DNA of 64,000 nucleotides from Natrialba sp. SSL1 (GCF_001861355.1 NZ_MASN01000018.1:186001-250000); one strand, 5' to 3'. Positions 16,552 through 25,290 are shown, counted from the first letter of the stretch. Notes: a model not told the origin generated them from the sequence alone. Numbers and translations: made by a program.

Positions 16552-18831
16552 TTAGTCCTCACTGCGGGTTCGATCGTGTCCGAACGGTTCGTAGTTCTTT
16601 CCACCGCCTTCATAAAACTTCCCAAAGAACTCGACGTACTCGAGCCTGATACCCTGTAATCCGGCACTTGTGATACCAAGTAACAAGACCAGAATGTGAC
16701 CAAGGATCAGGACGACTACACCGAACGCGAAGGCGGCGGTCGCGACCACGCCGTCGCCCATGTGGAAGAGCCCGGGGAACATCTCGACGGATCCCTCGGG
16801 GATCTCGTTCCACGGTGCGGCGAACGGGCGGCCTCCCTCGGTCGTCTCGTAGGCACCGAAGGTCAGCAGGTTGACGACGAACGCCATCCCACCCTTTGCG
16901 AGCAGGACTGCCGTCATCCGGGCGTACGAGACGACGTGTGCGAACGGCATCGCGAACTCTGCGAGTTCGACCGGGTCACCGATGGCGAGCAGGACGAGTC
17001 CTGCGATAACCATCAGGAACGGGAACGTGGCCTCGAAGCCGCCGAGATACGCAATATCGGCTGGGACGGTGAATACCGTCATCATATCGAAGCCACTGAA
17101 GCCGAAGTTGAACGGCTGGCCGTCGAACGCCGTGAAGATGAAATCCGGCTTGACGCCAGCTGCCTGCGGCGTGAACACCCAGATCCAGATGCCGTTGAGC
17201 ATCAAGAGCCACGAGCCACTGTGGGTGATCGCACCCCAGAGACCGTGCCCGTGCTGGATGTTCTCGATGAAGTCGAGAATCCAGGCGATATTCAGGTGCA
17301 TCACACCGAGTGCGACGGCGACGATCAGCCACGCGTAGACGAAGTCAGCCGTCGCTGGTGAGAGTCCCTTATCGCCCATCGGCGCACCGCCCTCGCCGAA
17401 GATCATGTAGCCGAGTTCGTGTAGACCGAAGAACTCGCCGAACAGGATCCCGAAGAGGATCGTGAACGCGCCAGCCCAGATCGCAACGCCACCGAGACTC
17501 GAGATTCCCGGGCTATCGAATCCCTTGTACATATAGAACCCGATCAGGACGTACAGCAGTCCGTACCCGACGTCGCTGATCATGAATCCGAAGAACAGCG
17601 GGAACGTCAGGAACAGGAAAATCGTCGGATCGAGTTCGTTGTACTTCGGCCGATTGACTGCCTGCACCAGCATTTCGAACGGCTTCGCCGCCGACGGATT
17701 ATCCTGAATCGTCGGCGGTTCGTCGCCCATCGTCACCGCAGAGCCGCCGTCCGTGACGGCCTTTTGCTGTTGCTGGTCATCTTCGTCTGCATCAGCCGAC
17801 GGCTCGTCGCCTTCTTTCGCATCCTGCGTCCCCTGGTGGATATCATCCGTATGGGTCCGACCGTGGCGGTCGTAGCTCGCACGCTCGAGTTCTTCGATCT
17901 CGAGGCTGTCGCCGACCGCATTACGCAGGGCCGTCTTGAGCCGCTCGAGTTCGTCGGACGGAACCCAGCCCTCGGCGATGAAGGCCCGGTCGCTCGTCGC
18001 GAACTGCAGCGGCGCTTCCGCACGCTGGACCTCGATGGTCAGCTCCGCCTCGAGCTGGAGGAGGAACGCCCCCTCCTCGCGCTCGATGCGCTCGAGTTCG
18101 TCGTCGATCTCGTCGATCCGGGACTCGAGTTCGTACTTGCGATCCTCGAGTTCGGAGACGTACGCCGACGGACTCTGTTCGGTGTCCGGCACGTCGTACC
18201 GCGTGAACTCGATGCCGACGAGCGCGTCGTCGATGACGTTGTCGGCGTCAGCGTCGCCAGCGTCTGCGACCGGATCGATCTCACCGGTCGGTGCAGCGAC
18301 GATTGCGACGACGTCACCGCTGGTGAACGTCTCGTAGGCGCGGACGTCCTCGGCTGCCTCAAGTGCAGCCTGGACCTCTGCCTCCGAGCCCTCACCGACG
18401 AGCACGTCGACCGTATCGTACCCCGACAGCAGGTCAAGGTCGATACCGAGTTCCGCAAAGGGTGCGACGCGGTCGATCCGTTCGTTGACCTGTCGTAGCT
18501 CCTCACGAACCTCGGTCTGCTGGTCGTCGAGTTCGTTGATTCGCGTGCGAACCTCCTCCAGTCGCTGTTCCCAGCTCTCCTCGAGTACCCCCTGGCTCGA
18601 TGCGTCCTCCTCGGACAGGCCAAGGGTGCTCTCGAGTGCCCGGACGGTGACGAGCTTCTCGGAGGCGTCGTCGGCACCCTCGATCGGGTTGCCGTTGTCG
18701 AACCCCTCCCAGGAGCCGTCGTAGTCCGAGAGATGCACCAGATTCAGCTCGTGGATCGTCTCGATGACCGTGGGCATGACGCCCTTGGAGCCGGTCACCG
18801 AGACCTTGCTCATCTTCTCAGGTCTGAGCAT
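16552..18831 (-). CDS. atpI: A-type ATP synthase subunit I (a-like stator)
   Basis: The membrane stator carrying the ion half-channels. The cytoplasmic N-terminal half (to about residue 390) holds long coiled coils; the C-terminal half has about eight transmembrane helices with conserved PLFFGFMISDVGYG and SYARMTAVLLA segments. An acidic, Gln-rich insertion at about residues 325-370 appears halophile-specific. At 759 residues it is long for the family. The start at 18831 overlaps atpH by 14 nt; an internal ATG at 18813 would give a 4-nt gap and cannot be excluded. Confidence 0.95.
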   Translation of the reverse strand: MLRPEKMSKVSVTGSKGVMPTVIETIHELNLVHLSDYDGSWEGFDNGNPIEGADDASEKLVTVRALESTLGLSEEDASSQGVLEESWEQRLEEVRTRINELDDQQTEVREELRQVNERIDRVAPFAELGIDLDLLSGYDTVDVLVGEGSEAEVQAALEAAEDVRAYETFTSGDVVAIVAAPTGEIDPVADAGDADADNVIDDALVGIEFTRYDVPDTEQSPSAYVSELEDRKYELESRIDEIDDELERIEREEGAFLLQLEAELTIEVQRAEAPLQFATSDRAFIAEGWVPSDELERLKTALRNAVGDSLEIEELERASYDRHGRTHTDDIHQGTQDAKEGDEPSADADEDDQQQQKAVTDGGSAVTMGDEPPTIQDNPSAAKPFEMLVQAVNRPKYNELDPTIFLFLTFPLFFGFMISDVGYGLLYVLIGFYMYKGFDSPGISSLGGVAIWAGAFTILFGILFGEFFGLHELGYMIFGEGGAPMGDKGLSPATADFVYAWLIVAVALGVMHLNIAWILDFIENIQHGHGLWGAITHSGSWLLMLNGIWIWVFTPQAAGVKPDFIFTAFDGQPFNFGFSGFDMMTVFTVPADIAYLGGFEATFPFLMVIAGLVLLAIGDPVELAEFAMPFAHVVSYARMTAVLLAKGGMAFVVNLLTFGAYETTEGGRPFAAPWNEIPEGSVEMFPGLFHMGDGVVATAAFAFGVVVLILGHILVLLLGITSAGLQGIRLEYVEFFGKFYEGGGKNYEPFGHDRTRSED

Positions 18832-19150
18832 GAACGTCCTCCTGGAACAGGGAGACGACGTGGTCCGTCACCTCGTCGACTCGGTTTTGGGCACGCTCGG
18901 CCAGCGCCTCGCGCTCCTGTTCACCCTCCTCGAGGACGCGCTCGCACTCCTGATCGATCTCGTCACGCGCCTCCTCCAGGCGACGTTCTTTGAGATCTCG
19001 CGCCTCTTGTTCCGCTTCCGTGCGAATCTCCTCGGCACGTTCCCGGGCCTCGGCTATCCGCTCGTCGCGGTCGTTTTCTGCCAATGCGACGATCTCGTCG
19101 GCCTCTTCCTCCGCCGACTTAATTCGTTCGAGAACCTGTGGCCTCGGCAT
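18818..19150 (-). CDS. atpH: A-type ATP synthase subunit H
   Basis: Peripheral-stalk partner of subunit E: 110 residues that are almost entirely one coiled coil with repeating Glu/Ala/Arg pattern (residues 8-100). First gene of the operon atpH-I-K-E-C-F-A-B. A TATA-like element at 19183-19188 lies about 33 nt upstream, so the transcript likely has a short leader. Confidence 0.92.
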   Translation of the reverse strand: MPRPQVLERIKSAEEEADEIVALAENDRDERIAEARERAEEIRTEAEQEARDLKERRLEEARDEIDQECERVLEEGEQEREALAERAQNRVDEVTDHVVSLFQEDVHAQT

Positions 19151-19182
19151 ACTCTAAGCAAGGGAACGTTTGCGACAGCGCG

Positions 19183-19188
19183 TATATG
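19183..19188 (-). promoter_or_regulatory. TATA box of the atp operon
   Basis: TATATG on the plus strand (CATATA on the coding strand), 33-38 nt upstream of the atpH ATG. It is the only AT-rich element in this position and is likely the main promoter for the ATP synthase genes. Confidence 0.5.
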
Positions 19189-19210
19189 GTAGTTGCGAAA
19201 GTACCTCAGC

Positions 19211-19266
19211 TCGAGCCGGCTCGAACCACCGCCTCGGTGGCGTTCGCGCCGGAGCACTCCGGCGCG
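19211..19266. promoter_or_regulatory. Three consecutive inverted repeats between atpH and the methyltransferase
   Basis: First, a perfect 14-bp palindrome TCGAGCCGGCTCGA at 19211-19224. Second, a stem with a 2-nt bulge at 19222-19246 around CCACCG-CCT-CGGTGG. Third, a perfect 10-bp inverted repeat with a 2-nt spacer at 19245-19266 (CGCGCCGGAG/CTCCGGCGCG). They lie between the two divergent TATA boxes, outside both predicted transcripts, so DNA-level control is more likely than RNA structure (inference). Confidence 0.75.
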
Positions 19267-19276
19267 GAACAGCAGA

Positions 19277-19282
19277 CATATC
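19277..19282 (+). promoter_or_regulatory. TATA-like box of the methyltransferase gene
   Basis: CATATC, 27-32 nt upstream of the ATG at 19309; fits a leaderless transcript. Confidence 0.45.
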
Positions 19283-19308
19283 CCGGTCCACCGAAAACTC
19301 CTTCGACA

Positions 19309-19932
19309 ATGGGAATTCTCGAGAACAAAGCCCGTGCACGGCTGTTCTACAAGTACCTCTCGAAGGTCTACGATCAGGTGAACCCCTTCATCTGGAACGA
19401 AGACATGCGTGCGGACGCGCTGTCGCTCCTCGATTTCGAGGAGGACATGACCGTGCTCGACGTCGGCTGTGGGACCGGCTTTGCGACTGAGGGACTCCTC
19501 GAGCACGTCGAGGAAGTGTACGCACTCGACCAGAGCGAACACCAACTCGAACAGGCCTACGCGAAGTTCGGGAAGCACGCCCCGCCGGTGCACTTCCACC
19601 GCGGCGACGCCGAACGACTCCCGTTTGCGACGGACACGTTCGATGTCGTCTGGTCTTCCGGTTCGATCGAGTATTGGCCGAATCCCATCCTCGCGCTCCG
19701 CGAGTTCCGCCGCGTCCTGAAGCCCGGCGGACAGGTGCTCGTCGTCGGCCCGAACTACCCCGACAACGTCATCGCCCAGCACCTCGCCGACTCGATCATG
19801 CTGTTCTACGACGAGTACGAGGCCGACGAGATGTTCAAACGCGCCGGCTTCGAGGACGTCAAACACGCGTTTATGGGGCCGTCCTACGACCCCGACGTTG
19901 CGATTACGACGATCGGCCGCGCACCGCAGTGA
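19309..19932 (+). CDS. SAM-dependent methyltransferase, quinone-methylase-like
   Basis: A 207-residue class I methyltransferase. The SAM-binding motif DVGCGTGFATEGLL is at about residues 47-60, with the acidic post-motif ALDQSEHQL and the later VWSSGSIEYWPNP and LKPGGQVLVVGP segments. The short N terminus, the IEYWP block and the C-terminal membrane-associating-like stretch resemble proteins annotated as MPBQ/MSBQ methyltransferases; a role in menaquinone methylation is plausible because it is divergent from the ATP synthase operon, but this is inference. The ATG at 19309 is chosen for the TATA box and for excluding the palindrome region from the protein. Confidence 0.8.
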   Translation: MGILENKARARLFYKYLSKVYDQVNPFIWNEDMRADALSLLDFEEDMTVLDVGCGTGFATEGLLEHVEEVYALDQSEHQLEQAYAKFGKHAPPVHFHRGDAERLPFATDTFDVVWSSGSIEYWPNPILALREFRRVLKPGGQVLVVGPNYPDNVIAQHLADSIMLFYDEYEADEMFKRAGFEDVKHAFMGPSYDPDVAITTIGRAPQ

Positions 19933-20094
19933 GCGGGCCACGGCTAAACCCCAATTTTCTGATCTTCTCCTGTTGACAGCCACGAGATACCCCTCCACGA
20001 GACGATTCTGCCGTAACTCGCTCCGAAACTACTCCGTACTCACTCTGCAACCATCCCACACTCACGTCGCAATCACCCCACACTCACTTCACAC

Positions 20095-20574
20095 TCACTC
20101 CGCAACCGACTCCAGTTCGGCAACCCGTGACCCCTCTACAACGACCACCACCCGAACTGTCGATCCCGACTCGAGTGCCGGCTCGTTCGTTCCCGCAATC
20201 GTAACGCTCGCCTGCTCGCCCGTCTTCCACGTGGACTCGCTCTTCGCATTGAACGGCCCTTCCGGACTCCCGTTGAATCCCTCCGCACCGACGAACGGGA
20301 TTGGCGGCTGGTACTCGAGTGCGGTGCTATCGACGGTAACGTGCAGTGAGAGAGCCTCGACATCGAGCTTGTCGCCAGCCGTGTGTTCGAAGGTGAGTTG
20401 GCCTGTTTCGCTATCAGCTGTCAGTTCGAACGCTGCGGTGGGAGGCGGTGATCCGAGAGTCCAGCCTGACAGAACGAGTGCGATAGCCCCCACGAGAAAG
20501 ACGGTGAGGACGAGTAGCGTGATGGTGCCGACGACAGGACTGATCGCTCGCGGGAGAGCACACAGTGACCGCAC
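20095..20574 (-). CDS. Type IV pilin N-terminal domain protein
   Basis: Predicted prepilin or pilin-like surface protein. The signature RAISPVVGTITLLVLTVFLVG is the haloarchaeal class III signal: PibD-type peptidase would cut before the hydrophobic helix, which then forms the pilus core. The rest (about 110 residues) is beta-rich with HTAGDKLDVEALSL, common in this family. The frame is open to a TTG at 20670, but a TATA box lies within that extension, so a GTG start is needed: 20574 (159 aa, short basic leader) or 20607 (170 aa, leaderless). It lies downstream of nothing on its strand for 125 nt and near two other envelope genes. Confidence 0.8.
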   Translation of the reverse strand: MRSLCALPRAISPVVGTITLLVLTVFLVGAIALVLSGWTLGSPPPTAAFELTADSETGQLTFEHTAGDKLDVEALSLHVTVDSTALEYQPPIPFVGAEGFNGSPEGPFNAKSESTWKTGEQASVTIAGTNEPALESGSTVRVVVVVEGSRVAELESVAE

Positions 20575-20630
20575 CCCGTGTGACGACTGGCGACGATCTG
20601 CAGACACGGAACGCGTTGGTTTCGTCTTCC

Positions 20631-20638
20631 AATATAAA
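20631..20638 (-). promoter_or_regulatory. TATA box of the pilin gene
   Basis: AATATAAA on the plus strand (TTTATATT on the coding strand). It falls inside the longest open frame and so rules out the TTG start at 20670. It is 24-31 nt before the GTG at 20607 and about 57 nt before the GTG at 20574. Confidence 0.6.
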
Positions 20639-20795
20639 TCGTCGGGCGAAGAGGAAGAATAACAGCCCAACAGAGGGCTCGATTCCCTGTAGGCGGGCCA
20701 AGCCGGACCGAGGATGTGTTAGCTGCCACCAATCGGTCGTCAGCCGTCAACTATCAGCGCTCAGCAGTCGACTGGCAACTGGCAACTGTCGGCCG

Positions 20796-22031
20796 TCAGC
20801 CGTTCGAGACCGGTGCTGAGACGCTCTCTGTCTCACCATCGATCGTAATGTTGTACGTATCTGCGGGCGGAAGATACGTTATCGAACCGTTCTCGTCCGT
20901 TTCGCCGATTTCCTGACCATCGATTCTGATGGTCGCCTGCAGCGGTTCGCCGCTACCATCTTCGGTGACGGTCAGCTCTGTTGGACCGATTGCTGGTGTT
21001 TTGTTGAACGTTCGCTCGATACTTCCCGTCGATTTGGTTTCCGTCTCGACAGCTGGCAGTGAGCTGACCGACACCACCTGTGATTCACGGTAGACATCGC
21101 CAGTACCACCGTCGACATAGATATCTAGTTGGCCGGTATCGTGAGGAAGATCGACCCAGTAGAGGTTCTCGAGGCTATTGTCCTGATAGTGTGGTGAGCC
21201 GTGGTCGTGAGCCCATGGGTACTGCTGGGCGATGTCGTCGATCATTTGATCGATTGACTCGTACTGGTTAGGTGCATCCGCATCGCGGTTATCAAAACGA
21301 ACTGTTTCCGTTCTGTACGTATCCCCATCCAGTGCCGAGAGTCGGTACCCGTTCTCTGCGGTCTGGACGCGGAATTCATACGGCGTGCTCGAATCGCTGA
21401 CTTCGCTCGCCGATGCGATGGTTTCACGAATCGGTGTCGTGTGGAACTCTAGAAGCGTTCGATCGGCCCGGAACTGTTGTCGCTGGGAGGGAATAACGTC
21501 GATATCCTCATCGTCTGCAAGCACATCGAGCGTCTCCTCGAGGGCAGTTGCCTCGTAGTAGTTCTGTAACAGCACCTGAATCAGTTCACCGTCCGTGAGG
21601 TCTCCGGCCTGATGTTGGCTGACGGCCTCACGCTCTCTGTCCTCGAGGGCAGTAATCCGATCTTTCGTTTGATTGTAGGCGGATTCGATCTGGTCCGCAC
21701 GGTCCGACCCGTCTAGGTCATCTAGCTCACGCTCTGTGAGATTGTACTGCTCATATTGGACCTGCATTTGTGTCGTGGTTTGTGCAAATGAGCTCGCGAG
21801 ATTGGGTTCGATCGTCCCGTAGGAACCACGAATCTCTCCAGCGAGCGGTAACTGATTCGAGGTGTTTTCGATTTCGACGGGGGTTGTCTGTTCGACTGTC
21901 TGCTGTTGGAGGGCCTGCTGCTCATCGAAGTCGCCAGAGACTCCGTGGGACGGAGATGCCGCGACAACTGTGATCGCGGGCAGCGAACAAACGAGAAGCA
22001 ACGCGAGGAGGACAGGGGTCGCGCTGTTCAT
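20796..22031 (-). CDS. Secreted coiled-coil protein (DUF7096/DUF7094-like)
   Basis: A 411-residue exported protein. A Sec signal peptide spans about residues 1-25 (MNSATPVLLALLLVCSLPA, then AVVAAS-like cleavage region). Residues 60-165 are helical and probably coiled coil, with many Gln and Glu. The middle contains an IDQMIDDIAQQYPWAHDHGSPHY block and a beta-rich LYWVDLPHDTGQLDIYVDGGTGDVY segment; the last 90 residues look like a carboxypeptidase-regulatory-type beta domain (LTVTEDGSGEPLQATIRIDG). The ATG at 22031 is required by the signal peptide. DUF numbers are from memory. It is divergent from the membrane-anchored regulator gene. Confidence 0.8.
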   Translation of the reverse strand: MNSATPVLLALLLVCSLPAITVVAASPSHGVSGDFDEQQALQQQTVEQTTPVEIENTSNQLPLAGEIRGSYGTIEPNLASSFAQTTTQMQVQYEQYNLTERELDDLDGSDRADQIESAYNQTKDRITALEDREREAVSQHQAGDLTDGELIQVLLQNYYEATALEETLDVLADDEDIDVIPSQRQQFRADRTLLEFHTTPIRETIASASEVSDSSTPYEFRVQTAENGYRLSALDGDTYRTETVRFDNRDADAPNQYESIDQMIDDIAQQYPWAHDHGSPHYQDNSLENLYWVDLPHDTGQLDIYVDGGTGDVYRESQVVSVSSLPAVETETKSTGSIERTFNKTPAIGPTELTVTEDGSGEPLQATIRIDGQEIGETDENGSITYLPPADTYNITIDGETESVSAPVSNG

Positions 22032-22382
22032 TGTGCAGCCGTAGGAACTCCTGATACAAAAACTGGTCGCACTTGCGAACTCACTGGTTTTCAATACTAC
22101 ACTGATCGATTACTGTTCAGGGCAACAAGACGTAAACCGAGACACACGATCGCCATACAGAGGCAAAACGCGGCACACAGAGCCAACAACAGTAGACAGT
22201 ACTGATTTCAGGCCAATTCACGGCACAGTTGTCGCCTCTCAAACGTAGGAGTATCTTTTTCACCGTCCCAGAACTGCAGTAAGCAGTCGTTGTCCGCTCT
22301 GGAGACGTTTTACGACCGTCGGTAACGTTTTATTTGTCGATGGAAAGGGTTTTTTCCCCCGGGAAACCACCAGTTGATAGGT
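22032..22382. other. 351-nt divergent promoter region
   Basis: No gene is visible. The region is AT-richer than its surroundings. Near the right end two ACGTTTTA elements occur at about 22312 and 22326; the second forms TTTTATT (22328-22334), the best TATA candidate for the regulator gene and would give it a leader of about 25 nt. A C/T-rich run and a poly-T tract (22351-22356) follow it. Confidence 0.5.
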
Positions 22383-23720
22383 ATGCGGTTGTCCACCGCC
22401 GTTACACTCACCCTCGTTGCCCTCCTCGTCACTGCCGCTTCCGGTGCAGTGGTTGCGATGCCGACTGCGGCTGCCGGTGATCCTGTTGCGGGTCCAGATA
22501 CCGACCCCCAGGCAGGACTCGAGCAACCAGCAGTCCACTCAGCGGTTTCACCGGCCAGTGTCGACTCCTCGGACCAGAACTCCCCCGAGATTGATCACAT
22601 TATACGGCTCAACGTGAGCGACAATGGCGATGCTCACTGGAGTCACGAGTACCGGTTCGTCCTCGAGGACGAAGACGACGTAGATGCCTTCACGGAGTTC
22701 GCTGCCGATGTCGTTGCCGGCGAACGCCACGCCGAGACGCCGATACAGGCCGTTCGAAACCAGGTGTCGATAGCTGACGCCGAGACCGACCGTGAGATGT
22801 CGATCGTCGGCGCTGGCTGGGACGGCTACGACGTTCGGCCGTACGACGATGACATCGAAACAGCGGACGACCCCGACGGCACCCACGACGAAGAAATTGG
22901 CGTTATTACGTACACGTACACCTGGACGAACTTCGCAGAGACAGATGGTGATCGAATCTATCTCGGCGACGCGCTCCAGACGAGTAACAGTGACCGCCCC
23001 GCGATCACTGCACTCGGCGCGAGCCAGCGACTGGTCATCGAATCACCACCGAACTACGGGTTGCAGACGCCAACACAACTCTCCTGGAACGGCTATCACG
23101 AGTTCAGCGATGACGAGTTCGAAATCGTCTTCCTGCGTGGCGCCGAGCCGAGTAGTTCCCTTTCATGGTTCTCGCTCCCACTGGTACTTGGCGCCAGTCT
23201 ACTTGCGGCCATCCTTGCGTTTGGCGCCCTTGCTGCCTATCGGTACAGCCGGGACGACCCACTCCCCGGAGCCCCACACATTGCTTCGCTCCTCGGTATC
23301 GGGGCAACAGAGACCGACAGTGCAGACGCGAAGGCAGACACAGAGACAGAGACAAACACAGCCACTCTGTCCGACCCAAGACAGCCCGCACAGGGCAGCG
23401 CCACCCGCTCACCCGACTCTGGCTCAGGATCACCACCACCGAATACCGCTGGCGACGGCACACAACTCGAGTTCACCGAGCCTGCAGACGAGGATATCGA
23501 CCCAGAGTTGTTGAGCGACGAAGAGCGGGTACAGCGGATGCTCGCGGGCAACGGTGGCCGGATGAAGCAGGCGGCGATCGTCTCGGAGACGGGCTGGTCG
23601 AACGCGAAGGTGTCGCAGTTACTCTCGCAGATGGACGACGACGGACAGATCGAGAAGTTGCGGATCGGCCGTGAGAATCTGATTACGTTGCCGGAAGTCG
23701 ATCCGACGGAGATCGACTGA
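22383..23720 (+). CDS. Membrane-anchored winged-helix regulator (DUF7345 + DUF7343-like)
   Basis: A 445-residue one-protein sensor-regulator candidate. Order: signal peptide (1-28), extracellular beta-rich domain (about 60-250) with HIIRLNVSDNGDAHWSHEYRF, one transmembrane helix (about 262-287), an acidic Ser/Thr-rich cytoplasmic linker (290-375), and a C-terminal winged helix with MKQAAIVSETGWSNAKVSQLL. The order places the sensor outside and the DNA-binding domain inside, and suggests either signalling at the membrane or release by proteolysis. DUF numbers are from memory. Start is ATG 22383, not the TTG 9 nt before. Divergent from the secreted coiled-coil protein. Confidence 0.85.
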   Translation: MRLSTAVTLTLVALLVTAASGAVVAMPTAAAGDPVAGPDTDPQAGLEQPAVHSAVSPASVDSSDQNSPEIDHIIRLNVSDNGDAHWSHEYRFVLEDEDDVDAFTEFAADVVAGERHAETPIQAVRNQVSIADAETDREMSIVGAGWDGYDVRPYDDDIETADDPDGTHDEEIGVITYTYTWTNFAETDGDRIYLGDALQTSNSDRPAITALGASQRLVIESPPNYGLQTPTQLSWNGYHEFSDDEFEIVFLRGAEPSSSLSWFSLPLVLGASLLAAILAFGALAAYRYSRDDPLPGAPHIASLLGIGATETDSADAKADTETETNTATLSDPRQPAQGSATRSPDSGSGSPPPNTAGDGTQLEFTEPADEDIDPELLSDEERVQRMLAGNGGRMKQAAIVSETGWSNAKVSQLLSQMDDDGQIEKLRIGRENLITLPEVDPTEID

Positions 23721-23913
23721 GCGGTTCGATTTGTACGCGATACGTTCGGTGCGCGGTATCGAGAACACGATGACCGAGTCGTAGCTGGATGCGACAACCG
23801 ATGACCGGCTGACGATGGCTCCGAAATGAGCGCAAGCAGTAAGCAACCGGCGGTATGAAGACAGTAAAAAGCGTGCCCGATAGGTATTTCATGCGCGACT
23901 CACAGTCGTTTGT

Positions 23914-24018
23914 ATGGAAACCTTCGGCATCGTTGCAGCTGGTCTTTTCGTATCCGGCTGTGCGTACTCGCTGCTTCGCGTATACTGGGACGACGATGCA
24001 GTCAACTGGCTTGGATAG
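23914..24018 (+). CDS. Very small membrane protein (34 aa)
   Basis: An ATG-initiated frame of 35 codons: one hydrophobic helix (residues 4-22, containing a Cys) followed by an acidic, Trp-containing tail (RVYWDDDAVNWLG). The amino-acid order looks like a real single-pass protein and the codons use G/C endings, but there is no homology information and only a weak promoter. It is below usual annotation cut-offs. It is the only coding candidate in the 363-nt gap between the regulator and radical SAM genes. Confidence 0.45.
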   Translation: METFGIVAAGLFVSGCAYSLLRVYWDDDAVNWLG

Positions 24019-24083
24019 CGGAAAGAAACGGGACCGGTCGTGGTTACACTTACACTACCGGCGTTCGCTCGCGGGACAACGAT

Positions 24084-25079
24084 CTACGCCAGCGGCGTTC
24101 GCTCGACAACCTGCCCGTCGTAGCTCGGGTACTGCTCGACGATTTCGCCGTCATCGAGGTCACCCTCCTCGATCATCTCCTCCAGGAGCCACCAGGCGAC
24201 CTCGACGTGCTCGGACTTAACGGAGTAGAACTCCTCCGGAACGCCGAGTTCGATGAAGCGCTCCGGTTCGGTGTACGTCTTGCCGTAGACCAACGTGCCG
24301 TCGTCGGTGACGTCGTCGAACTCGCGACGGACGTTACGAGCCATGCGCTTCAGTCGTCGGCGGTGCTGGGCAGCGTCCTTGAAGACGGAGGTACAGAAGT
24401 AGACGCGCTCGTGGTCGCCCATCACGTCGAGGATGTCGTCGCGGGAGCCGTCGACGGCGCTCATGTGGCCCTCCTTGAGTTCGTACCCCTCTTCTTGCAT
24501 CCGGCGGTAGTTCCCCTGGGACATCTCGAACTCGTTGACGTTGCAGAAGTCCGCCGCGCCCTCATCGAGGAACTCGAGGAACTCCTCCTCTGCGCGGATG
24601 CCTGGAATCTCGAACGCGGGGGTGAGTCCTTCTTCGCGGGCGATGTAGAGGATGTCCTCCCACTCGGTGCCGTGGAGGTCACCCCACAGCTCGTACGGCG
24701 GGTGGAATCGAATTTCGTCGAGGCCGGCCTCCGAGAGTTTGCGCATGTTCTCGCGGCCGCCCGTGATACCCGTGTAGAGGTGGGTGTGGTGGTCCTCGCC
24801 GAACTCGTCTTTCAGGAGTTCGAGATAGTGGCAGGTCCGCTCGAGTGCCTCCTGTGGTTCGCCGCCGGTGATCGAGGTGCCGAGGGCGTCCATTCGGTAG
24901 GCCTGTTCGAGGACGTCCTCGTCGGACTCGACGCGGCGTTCGTTCGCGTAGACATCGGTGACGTTCTTGCGATTCTCGCCAAGTGGGCAGTAAAAGCAGT
25001 CGCGCTGGTCGCAGTAGCCGTAAACGAACAGCACCATCTTGCCACCCTTCGCGCACTGCTCACAGCCCTTTGAGATCAT
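24084..25079 (-). CDS. Radical SAM protein of COG2108 type
   Basis: A 331-residue protein related to pyruvate formate-lyase activating enzymes. The cluster motif is CDQRDCFYC (C-x4-C-x2-C), one residue longer between the first cysteines than the classical CX3CX2C. It is preceded by a CEQC pair at residues 6-9. The GTSITGGEP block is the SAM-binding GGE motif. The C-terminal region lacks an obvious second cluster. Substrate unknown; the family is widespread in archaea. Divergent from the DUF373 gene. Confidence 0.85.
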   Translation of the reverse strand: MISKGCEQCAKGGKMVLFVYGYCDQRDCFYCPLGENRKNVTDVYANERRVESDEDVLEQAYRMDALGTSITGGEPQEALERTCHYLELLKDEFGEDHHTHLYTGITGGRENMRKLSEAGLDEIRFHPPYELWGDLHGTEWEDILYIAREEGLTPAFEIPGIRAEEEFLEFLDEGAADFCNVNEFEMSQGNYRRMQEEGYELKEGHMSAVDGSRDDILDVMGDHERVYFCTSVFKDAAQHRRRLKRMARNVRREFDDVTDDGTLVYGKTYTEPERFIELGVPEEFYSVKSEHVEVAWWLLEEMIEEGDLDDGEIVEQYPSYDGQVVERTPLA

Positions 25080-25290
25080 TCAGTACACTGGGTTATCGGC
25101 GCGCGTTCAAAAACCGCACGGATCCAGACTGCTGTGACGGTCGATTCGAATAGTGTTGGTAGTTCACACGGCGTTCCGAGACCACGGCAAGGTCGTCCCC
25201 GATTCCTGGCTTCCACTCCCGACCGCAGTATGTGCTGGCTATCGGCGTGGCACAGGCGAGTAACTGCGAGCGCGGACAGCCCAGAAAAGG

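Noticed and set aside
20674-20688. T-arm-like AGGG-CTCGATT-CCCT, hint of a tRNA or att site
   Set aside because: No matching acceptor, D or anticodon arms nearby, and position 54 is not T. No integrase gene in the window.
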